Positions 54,094-61,236 of a stretch of DNA of 64,000 nt are shown here, one piece after another; the stretch's first letter is position 1; the number at the start of each line of letters is the position of its first letter. The notes beneath the pieces are model-generated. The model saw nothing but the letters and a program-made list of their open reading frames with translations. It ran no database searches and had not been told where the DNA came from. The translations under genes and the position numbers were made by a program. The stretch spans positions 115,899 to 179,898 of the forward strand of contig CALDYU010000008.1 in NCBI GenBank assembly GCA_937944485.1, written 5' to 3'. Origin of the DNA: an uncultured Flavobacteriaceae bacterium (GTDB lineage: Bacteria; Bacteroidota; Bacteroidia; Flavobacteriales; Flavobacteriaceae).

Positions 54094-54765
54094 ATGAGTG
54101 TATTGCTAAAATCTTCACTTGCTCGAAAAGTCGTTATGGCTTTATCTGGTCTTTTCTTAGTTTTCTTTTTAGGACAACATTTCGTAATAAACCTTACTTC
54201 GGTAATTGATCCTGACACCTTTAATTCGTGGTCTCATTTTATGGGGTATAACCCTTTGGTGCAATACCTTCTTCAACCCATTTTAATTAGTGGTGTTTTG
54301 ATACACTTCATTATGGGCTTTGTGTTAGAAATTCAAAATAGAGCTGCCAGAGGTTCGGTGAAATACGCCAGTTATAAAGGCAGTGCAAACGCTTCTTGGG
54401 TTTCGAGAAACATGATTATTTCTGGAGCCGTTATTTTAGCTTTTTTAGGATTGCATTTCTACGATTTTTGGTTGCCCGAAATGGCCTACAAGTACATTGA
54501 AAGCAAACCAGAAGATGCTACAAGATATCACGAAGAAACTGTTCATAAATTTGAACCGTTCTGGAGAACTGTGCTTTATGTTATCTCATTTATTTTATTG
54601 GCCATGCATTTATGGCATGGTTTCGCATCCTCTTTTCAAACTATGGGGGTAAACAATAAATATTCATCCGCAATTAAAAAATTTACCAAGTTATATGCCA
54701 TTGCCATTCCGGCAGGTTTTATTTTAATCGCATTGTATCACCATTTTAATCAAATACCACATTAA
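54094..54765 (+). CDS. sdhC: Succinate dehydrogenase cytochrome b subunit
   Basis: 223 residues with five membrane helices (for example [92 protein letters not shown]). It is the single-subunit di-heme type B anchor (Trypsin-resistant family), with His in these helices as heme ligands. It hands electrons to menaquinone. Followed by sdhA after two bases. Confidence 0.95.
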   Translation: MSVLLKSSLARKVVMALSGLFLVFFLGQHFVINLTSVIDPDTFNSWSHFMGYNPLVQYLLQPILISGVLIHFIMGFVLEIQNRAARGSVKYASYKGSANASWVSRNMIISGAVILAFLGLHFYDFWLPEMAYKYIESKPEDATRYHEETVHKFEPFWRTVLYVISFILLAMHLWHGFASSFQTMGVNNKYSSAIKKFTKLYAIAIPAGFILIALYHHFNQIPH

Positions 54766-54767
54766 GT

Positions 54768-56771
54768 ATGGGCATATTGGATTCAAAGATTCCATCAGGG
54801 CCGTTGGCCGATAAATGGACTAATCATAAAAATCATATTGATCTCGTTAATCCTGCTAACAAACGAAATATTGATATTATCGTTGTAGGTACAGGTTTAG
54901 CCGGTGGTGCAGCGGCGGCTACCTTAGCAGAATTGGGCTATAATGTGAAAACATTCTGTTATCAAGATTCACCCCGTCGAGCGCATTCGATTGCAGCGCA
55001 AGGAGGTATTAATGCTGCGAAAAATTATCAGGGTGATGGTGATAGCAACTACCGCCTTTTCTATGATACCGTTAAAGGAGGCGATTATCGTTCTCGAGAA
55101 GCGAACGTATACCGATTGGCTGAAGTTTCTAGTAATATAATTGATCAATGCGTGGCTCAGGGTGTTCCTTTTGCGCGTGAATATGGTGGTCTTTTAGATA
55201 ATAGATCTTTCGGTGGCGTTTTGGTTTCTAGAACCTTTTATGCGAAAGGCCAAACAGGGCAACAATTATTACTCGGTGCTTATTCGGCTATGAATCGTCA
55301 AATTAATCGTGGTAAAATACAATCGCACAACCGTCATGAAATGATGGATTTGGTGAAAATTGATGGTAAAGCCAGAGGAATTATAGCTCGAAATTTAATA
55401 ACAGGGGAAATAGAACGTCACTCAGCTCATGCCGTGGTTTTAGCAACCGGTGGGTATGGTAATGTTTTCTTCCTATCGACAAATGCCATGGGAAGTAATG
55501 TTATGGCAGCATGGCGTGCACACCGTAAAGGCGCTTTCTTTGCAAATCCATGTTACACGCAAATTCACCCAACCTGTATTCCCGTTTCAGGTGATCATCA
55601 ATCAAAACTGACTTTGATGTCAGAATCATTACGAAACGATGGTCGTATTTGGGTTCCGAAACGGATTGAGGATGCACAGGCGATTCGAGAAGGAAAACTA
55701 AAGCCTACGCAATTAGGTGAAGATGAAAGAGATTATTACTTAGAGAGAAGATACCCTGCTTTCGGAAATTTAGTGCCACGTGATGTCGCTTCTCGGGCAG
55801 CGAAAGAACGTTGTGATGCTGGTTTCGGAGTGAATAAAACTGGGGAAGCAGTTTATTTAGATTTTGCTGCGGCCATTGTTAGGTATGGAAAAGAAAAAGC
55901 CTTAACATCAGGAATGTCCAATGCCGATAAAGAAACCATTCGCCAACTAGGAGAAGAAGTTATCGAAGCAAAATACGGTAACCTTTTTCAGATGTATGAA
56001 AAAATCGTTGATGAGAACCCGTATAAAACTCCAATGATGATTTACCCCGCTGTGCATTACACTATGGGAGGGCTTTGGGTTGATTACAATTTGCAGACAA
56101 GTATAGAAGGGTGTTATGCCGCCGGAGAAGCTAACTTCAGTGACCACGGAGCTAACAGATTAGGGGCGTCAGCATTAATGCAAGGTTTAGCAGACGGGTA
56201 CTTTGTACTCCCTTATACTATCGGAGATTATTTATCAAACGATATTCGAACAGGAAGTATTCCAACTGATTCTCCAGAATTTGAAGCGGCTGAGAAAGAA
56301 GTGACTGCAAGAATTCAAAAGCTAATGTCAGCTAATGGTGCGCACTCCGTAGATTACTACCACAAAAAATTAGGTAAAATCATGTGGAATAAGTGTGGCA
56401 TGAGTAGAAATGCAAAAGAACTACAAGAAGCTATTGATGAGATTTCTGAATTACGTGCAGATTTCTGGGAAAATGTAAAGATTCCAGGACAAGCTAATGG
56501 TATGAATCCCGAACTTGAAAAAGCAGGTCGCGTTGCTGATTTCTTAGAACTAGGGGAATTATTTGCAAAAGATGCATTGACGCGAAATGAATCTTGTGGA
56601 GGTCATTTTAGAGAAGAATATCAAACTCCTGAAGGTGAAGCAATGCGCGATGATAAAAATTTCAAGTTTGTTTCTGCTTGGGAATATAAAGGGGAGCCTA
56701 AAGATGCTGTTCTTCACAAAGAAGAATTGGTATACGAGAATATTGAGTTGAAAACTAGAAGTTATAAATAG
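54768..56771 (+). CDS. sdhA: Succinate dehydrogenase/fumarate reductase flavoprotein subunit
   Basis: 667 residues. It oxidises succinate to fumarate with covalently bound FAD. The dinucleotide motif [20 protein letters not shown] is at the N-terminus; [16 protein letters not shown] carries the FAD-linking His; [13 protein letters not shown] and [11 protein letters not shown] follow; and [20 protein letters not shown] is near the active site. The length matches the Bacteroidetes/Bacillus type. Six bases separate it from sdhB. Confidence 0.97.
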   Translation: MGILDSKIPSGPLADKWTNHKNHIDLVNPANKRNIDIIVVGTGLAGGAAAATLAELGYNVKTFCYQDSPRRAHSIAAQGGINAAKNYQGDGDSNYRLFYDTVKGGDYRSREANVYRLAEVSSNIIDQCVAQGVPFAREYGGLLDNRSFGGVLVSRTFYAKGQTGQQLLLGAYSAMNRQINRGKIQSHNRHEMMDLVKIDGKARGIIARNLITGEIERHSAHAVVLATGGYGNVFFLSTNAMGSNVMAAWRAHRKGAFFANPCYTQIHPTCIPVSGDHQSKLTLMSESLRNDGRIWVPKRIEDAQAIREGKLKPTQLGEDERDYYLERRYPAFGNLVPRDVASRAAKERCDAGFGVNKTGEAVYLDFAAAIVRYGKEKALTSGMSNADKETIRQLGEEVIEAKYGNLFQMYEKIVDENPYKTPMMIYPAVHYTMGGLWVDYNLQTSIEGCYAAGEANFSDHGANRLGASALMQGLADGYFVLPYTIGDYLSNDIRTGSIPTDSPEFEAAEKEVTARIQKLMSANGAHSVDYYHKKLGKIMWNKCGMSRNAKELQEAIDEISELRADFWENVKIPGQANGMNPELEKAGRVADFLELGELFAKDALTRNESCGGHFREEYQTPEGEAMRDDKNFKFVSAWEYKGEPKDAVLHKEELVYENIELKTRSYK

Positions 56772-56777
56772 GTAACT

Positions 56778-57524
56778 ATGAAGTTGAATCTAAAAATATG
56801 GCGTCAACAAGATGCCCAATCAAAAGGAAAAATGACAAATTACACTTTAGATGGTGTAGAAGGAGATATGTCATTTTTAGAAATGTTAGATGTCTTAAAT
56901 GAGCAACTCATAAACAAAGGTGAAGAACCCGTTGTTTTTGACCATGACTGTCGTGAAGGTATTTGCGGGTCTTGTTCTTTAATGATTAATGGTGAGCCGC
57001 ATGGACCCGATAGAATGGTTACGACCTGCCAATTGCACATGCGAAAGTTTAATGATGGTGATACTATCGTCATTGAACCTTTTAGAGCGAAAGCGTTTCC
57101 TGTGATTAAAGATTTAATGGTCGATCGAAGTTCATTTGATCGTATTCAACAAGCTGGTGGCTATGTGTCTGTAAATACTTCCGGTAATACCCAAGATGCC
57201 AACGCTATTCCTATTGAAAAAGAAAATGCAGATGATGCGTTTTACGCCGCTGCGTGTATAGGTTGTGGTGCTTGTGTAGCAGCCTGTAAAAATGCAAGTG
57301 CAATGCTTTTTACCTCTGCGAAAGTTTCTCAATATGCCTTGCTACCACAAGGGCAAGTTGAAGCCACAGAAAGAGTTCAAAACATGGTGCGCCAAATGGA
57401 CTTAGAGGGATTCGGAAACTGTACCAATACTGGCGCTTGTGAGGTAGAATGCCCAAAAGGGATTTCATTAGAAAATATCGCACGCATGAACAGAGAATAT
57501 TATAGCGCTAGTACGAAGGGGTAA
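56778..57524 (+). CDS. sdhB: Succinate dehydrogenase iron-sulfur subunit
   Basis: 248 residues. It carries the three clusters that pass electrons from FAD to the cytochrome b. [2Fe-2S] ligands are in [14 protein letters not shown] and TTCQLH; the cysteines for the second and third clusters are in [15 protein letters not shown] and [15 protein letters not shown]. All are intact. No terminator is clear; the HTH repressor gene converges 38 bases on. Confidence 0.97.
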   Translation: MKLNLKIWRQQDAQSKGKMTNYTLDGVEGDMSFLEMLDVLNEQLINKGEEPVVFDHDCREGICGSCSLMINGEPHGPDRMVTTCQLHMRKFNDGDTIVIEPFRAKAFPVIKDLMVDRSSFDRIQQAGGYVSVNTSGNTQDANAIPIEKENADDAFYAAACIGCGACVAACKNASAMLFTSAKVSQYALLPQGQVEATERVQNMVRQMDLEGFGNCTNTGACEVECPKGISLENIARMNREYYSASTKG

Positions 57525-57562
57525 CCCTTAAATCAGCATGGCTATAATTTGCCTATACCATA

Positions 57563-58270
57563 TCAGTTTACTTGCTTTTTAATCAGTTTATAAAAAGCCA
57601 TAACTTCAGTCGCAGACACTACAAAATCAGGGTATTCTAGAGAACTGTTTAAACTATGGCATGTAATCAAATTTTTCTTTTGATCAAATGCCTTAATTTC
57701 TTTACACATTATAGTATTCTTGCCTACTAAGATCCATATTGAATTGGTGCTATTTTCTTTTTGGGACAATGCTCTATATGATATTCTTTTTCCTAAAACA
57801 ATCGTTCCTTGAGGTATTCCGTTTACCAGACCATTGTTCATAGAATCATTTAGTATTTCAAAGGCCAAATATGCTCCATCAGATACTTGATCTACAAAAA
57901 ACCCTACCTGAGGCAGGTTATTCAAAAATCCTTTATTGTCAATATCATCGAGATATTTTTGTTGCAAATCACCTGTAATTAAAGGGGCGGAAAGCAAATA
58001 TCTAGCAGATCCGAGTTTGCGTATTGTATGCGCCTTTCTCAAATCAGTATTAGAACTGTCGTAAATAATATCAGACTCATTCACTTCTTTGGCGTATAAT
58101 TGGTCAATCCCCATTTCAAAATATGCAGCTATCTTGTTTAGATTTTTAATCGGAATGTTAGCATTCTCTTTTTCATATAATTGAATGGTACGCAGGCTTA
58201 CGCCAATAATAGCTGCTAAATCAGACTGACTAATATTTTTTTTCTTCCTGAGTTGCTTTAGTATAAGCAT
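57563..58270 (-). CDS. HTH repressor with S24 peptidase-like C-terminal domain
   Basis: 235 residues from ATG 58270 (MLILKQLRKKKN). A longer frame adds a hydrophobic AT-rich stretch overlapping operator-like repeats. The HTH_3 (Xre) domain is at 4-56 (ISQSDLAAIIGVSLRTIQLYEK). The C-terminal half resembles LexA/CI: FEILNDSMNNG with Ser143 as nucleophile and IMCKEIK with Lys190 as general base. Self-cleavage after DNA damage is possible but the cleavage site is not obvious. It is divergent from a small gene, with palindromes between them, as in a lysogeny-type switch, although no phage genes are present. Confidence 0.85.
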   Translation of the reverse strand: MLILKQLRKKKNISQSDLAAIIGVSLRTIQLYEKENANIPIKNLNKIAAYFEMGIDQLYAKEVNESDIIYDSSNTDLRKAHTIRKLGSARYLLSAPLITGDLQQKYLDDIDNKGFLNNLPQVGFFVDQVSDGAYLAFEILNDSMNNGLVNGIPQGTIVLGKRISYRALSQKENSTNSIWILVGKNTIMCKEIKAFDQKKNLITCHSLNSSLEYPDFVVSATEVMAFYKLIKKQVN

Positions 58271-58278
58271 AAAATTGT

Positions 58279-58334
58279 AATATTGCGTAATATTCTTACA
58301 TATTATGTTGTATGTGTAATAATATTGCGCTATT
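58279..58334. promoter_or_regulatory. Pair of operator-like inverted repeats
   Basis: AATATT-GCGT-AATATT at 58279-58294 and AATA-TTGCGC-TATT at 58321-58334 share the core ATTGCG. They lie in the leader of the repressor gene, between the two divergent genes. Likely sites for the HTH/S24 protein itself. Confidence 0.5.
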
Positions 58335-58351
58335 TGTAATGCGGTTACAGA

Positions 58352-58359
58352 CAAATATA
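58352..58359 (-). promoter_or_regulatory. -7 box of the repressor gene
   Basis: The minus strand reads TATATTTG, an exact TAnnTTTG. The leader would be about 78 bases and hold both inverted repeats. CTTG is 14 bases upstream, shorter than the usual spacing. Confidence 0.5.
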
Positions 58360-58387
58360 GCAAAATACGCAACCAAGTGATGTATAA

Positions 58388-58417
58388 TTGACTATCCTAA
58401 CCATAAATATATCTTTG
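58388..58417 (+). promoter_or_regulatory. Near-perfect promoter overlapping a gene start
   Basis: TTG (58388-58390), a spacer of exactly 19 bases and TATCTTTG (58410-58417), three bases before ATG 58421. The transcription start would fall on the ATG, a leaderless arrangement. Confidence 0.7.
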
Positions 58418-58420
58418 CCA

Positions 58421-58696
58421 ATGTTTAAAAAAGAAGACTATGGAAAGCCTATCTCTGAGCAACTTTCCACAACTTTAAGAAGAAATTCAACTAAAAATGA
58501 TCTTGCCAATATCGCTGCAATAACCAATGTAAGTTTTTCTACTATTCGAGATGTGCTTTACCGAACCAACAGCCTTACTCCATCTAATTCAAAAGCCATT
58601 CTAGAACTAATCAGAATTTCGTTTGATAATTCATTAGCTCGGCAACTACAAGCAGAAGGTGATAAACAATATTTAAATACCTTTCTTCCGCAGTAG
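58421..58696 (+). CDS. Small helix-rich protein divergent from the repressor
   Basis: 91 residues from ATG 58421; the TTG at 58388 is the -33 box and is not a start. The centre has NDLANIAAITNVSFSTIRDVLYR, a helix-turn-helix-like pattern resembling the second recognition helix of small Xre/Cro-type proteins. It is short, polar, and ends in KQYLNTFLPQ. Family not recognised. It is divergent from the S24-type repressor and could be its antagonist or target (inference). Confidence 0.7.
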   Translation: MFKKEDYGKPISEQLSTTLRRNSTKNDLANIAAITNVSFSTIRDVLYRTNSLTPSNSKAILELIRISFDNSLARQLQAEGDKQYLNTFLPQ

Positions 58697-58739
58697 CCAT
58701 CTATCTTTAATTACTTAAATTTAGGTGCTACTACAACGG

Positions 58740-59894
58740 ATGACTTTTTCAAAAAAAATAAGATCAAAATTACCTGCCGTTAAGACTACCATATTTACAA
58801 CAGTAGGTATTCTTGCAAGAAAACACAAGGCTATTGATTTATCACAAGGTTTTCCCAACTTTACGGCAGATAAAAAATTAATGACTCTTGTTAACGATGC
58901 CATGCATTCGGGTCACAATCAATATGCGGCCATGCCGGGCTATTTTGGCCTGCGGGAAATCATCTCTAAAAAAATAGAGTCACTCCATAGAAAAAGTTAT
59001 AATCCAGAAAAAGAAATAACCATTACCGTAGGTGCCACACAAGCCATATATACAGCGGTTACTGCTTTTGTTCATCCTGGTGATGAAGTGATTGTCATTA
59101 AGCCAGCCTATGATTGCTATGAGCCTGCCATTACGATTAATGGTGGTATTCCTATATACTATCAATTAAGCGCAGCAGATTATAAAGTAGATTGGGAAGC
59201 GTTCAAAGCAAAAATCACTTCAAAAACCAAAATGGTTATTATCAACACGCCGCACAATCCTAGTGGTAGAATCTTCTCTAAGGAAGAGATGTTAAAGCTT
59301 CAGGAAATCTTAAGACCAACTAATATCATTTTAATTAGTGACGAAGTTTATGAACACATTGTTTTTGATGGGCAAGAACATCAAAGTGCGTCTCGTTTTG
59401 ACGATTTAGCGTCTCGTAGTCTTATTTGCGCTTCCTTTGGAAAAACCTTTCATGTTACCGGTTGGAAAATGGGCTATTGCGTTGCTCCTGCAGGCTTAAT
59501 GCATGAATTTAGAAAAGTGCACCAGTTCGCTGTTTTCTGTGTCGATCATCCCGTACAAAGGGCCTTAGCTAAGTACCTTCAGAACGAAAATCACTATTTA
59601 ACATTAAATCAATTCTATCAAGATAAACGGGACTATTTTTTAACTCGATTAAAAGATTCTCGTTTCAAATTTCATGCTACTGAAGGGACTTATTTTCAGT
59701 TATTGGACTATTCAGATATTACGCAAGAAGGAGATGAAAATGTATCAAAGCGTTTGATAATCGATCATAAATTAGCAAGTATTCCGATATCATCTTTCAA
59801 TGTAAATAATCGCAATGATAAAGTATTGCGTTTCTGCTTTGCGAAAAAAAAGGAAACTTTAGAAAAAGCCACTAATATACTCTGCGGTCTTTAA
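58740..59894 (+). CDS. Methionine aminotransferase-like PLP enzyme
   Basis: 384 residues from ATG 58740 (MTFSKKIRSKLPAV). Fold-type I aminotransferase of the YbdL/methionine aminotransferase group: AIDLSQGFPNF near the N-terminus, INTPHNPSGRIFSKEEM, ILISDEVYEHIVFDG, and PLP-binding Lys235 in ASFGKTFHVTGWKMGY. It probably transaminates methionine to its 2-oxo acid. Two weak -7 candidates (TATCTTTA 58702-58709, TAAATTTA 58716-58723) are upstream. The 3' end overlaps the next gene by four bases, tail to tail. Confidence 0.93.
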   Translation: MTFSKKIRSKLPAVKTTIFTTVGILARKHKAIDLSQGFPNFTADKKLMTLVNDAMHSGHNQYAAMPGYFGLREIISKKIESLHRKSYNPEKEITITVGATQAIYTAVTAFVHPGDEVIVIKPAYDCYEPAITINGGIPIYYQLSAADYKVDWEAFKAKITSKTKMVIINTPHNPSGRIFSKEEMLKLQEILRPTNIILISDEVYEHIVFDGQEHQSASRFDDLASRSLICASFGKTFHVTGWKMGYCVAPAGLMHEFRKVHQFAVFCVDHPVQRALAKYLQNENHYLTLNQFYQDKRDYFLTRLKDSRFKFHATEGTYFQLLDYSDITQEGDENVSKRLIIDHKLASIPISSFNVNNRNDKVLRFCFAKKKETLEKATNILCGL

Positions 59895-61045
59895 TTAAAT
59901 GCAGCATTTACTTTAGTCATAAATGTTCCTATTTTGGAAGGTTCTAACCAACGAGTTACTACGACCACATCATTCTCTTTATCAATGACAATAAAATTAC
60001 CTCCAAAACCAGCTGCGTAATAGATGTTTTCTGATAGCCCTTCCCAATGGCGTTTTCCCTTTTTATTAAGCCACCACATATAGCCATAATTCACATTTGG
60101 TTTTGATGAAGTTATTGCTTTTTCTATCCAGCTTTCGCTTATTAGTTGTGCCTCTTTCCATTTGCCATTATTCAAAAAAAGCAATCCAAAACGAGCCATA
60201 TCTTCTGTACTTATGAATAATCCGGCACCAGAATGACCCCCACCAGTTACAGACTTCATTTTTAGTCCGTCGATTTCGGTCCATGCATTTTCATAACCAT
60301 GCCAACGCCATGTTGTAGATGCGCCTATTTTATCCATAATATTTTCTTTTAGCACTAAAGGCATAGGTTTACGCCAAACATGAGTAAGTGAATAGGCAAG
60401 AACGTTTACGCGAACATCATTATATTCCATTACAGTACCTGGTTCTTTAGGTTTTTCGAATTTCCAGTCATCAATGCCCCCTTCTTTTGGAGGTCTATCT
60501 GCCCAATCTTTGCCTCCCCATAGTTCTCCCGACCAAGCAGAATTTTGCTGAAGTAAATGTTCCCAAGTGATTTTAGAATTATGTTCTCCGTCAAAAGTGC
60601 CATCCCAAATATAATCGCTCACCTTATCATTAGTACTGACGATCAAACCTTTATCTTCAGCGAGTCCAGCCATAGTGGATAGAAAACTTTTCGTGACACT
60701 GAAAGTCATATCAACACGTTGGGTGTCTCCCCATTTTGCAATCACATACCCATTTTTTAAAATCATCCCTGCCGCACCACCCCGCTTTTTGGTAGGACCT
60801 AATATTTGATGAAAAGGTTCTCTTTCAAATCCTTTTAAAATCGCTATACGCAAATCTCTAGAGCCTGAATATTCATTTGCTTCTGCATAAGCCACAGCAT
60901 GCATTAAACTTTTCGAATCAACCTTCAAATCTTTCGGTGATTTTTCTTGCCATTTTGCATTCCGATCTGGAAAATAATACGGTTTTTGTGCAATAACACA
61001 ATATAACCCTAGTAAATAGACAATAGTTAGCGTAACATATTTCAT
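59891..61045 (-). CDS. Secreted beta-lactamase-family serine hydrolase
   Basis: 384 residues with a signal peptide (MKYVTLTIVYLLGLYCVIAQ). SxxK is Ser116-Val-Thr-Lys119 (TFSVTKSFLS), the second box is MEYNDVRVN and the third TGGGHSGAGLF. A class C beta-lactamase-like fold with esterase or peptidase activity is likely; the specific substrate is unknown. It is a second, non-identical member of the family in this window. Only this gene is transcribed leftward here. Confidence 0.9.
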   Translation of the reverse strand: MKYVTLTIVYLLGLYCVIAQKPYYFPDRNAKWQEKSPKDLKVDSKSLMHAVAYAEANEYSGSRDLRIAILKGFEREPFHQILGPTKKRGGAAGMILKNGYVIAKWGDTQRVDMTFSVTKSFLSTMAGLAEDKGLIVSTNDKVSDYIWDGTFDGEHNSKITWEHLLQQNSAWSGELWGGKDWADRPPKEGGIDDWKFEKPKEPGTVMEYNDVRVNVLAYSLTHVWRKPMPLVLKENIMDKIGASTTWRWHGYENAWTEIDGLKMKSVTGGGHSGAGLFISTEDMARFGLLFLNNGKWKEAQLISESWIEKAITSSKPNVNYGYMWWLNKKGKRHWEGLSENIYYAAGFGGNFIVIDKENDVVVVTRWLEPSKIGTFMTKVNAAFN

Positions 61046-61236
61046 TTGTCAGACATTATATTATATGAGAGCTAAATATACATCATAGTAAATGAATTTT
61101 GATAGAATTAAATATGACTGAATTATCTTATTTATTTTTTAGTTATTTCTTTAATTAAAATTATGTCCTATTTCGTTTCGGTCGTAAGAAATAGCTTAAT
61201 TTTATCTTGCCGCTTATTAATAATAAAAACTTCATT

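Noticed and set aside
58271..58372. N-terminal extension of the S24-type repressor
   Set aside because: The extra 34 residues are a translation of AT-rich operator-like DNA; HTH proteins of this type start near the first helix.
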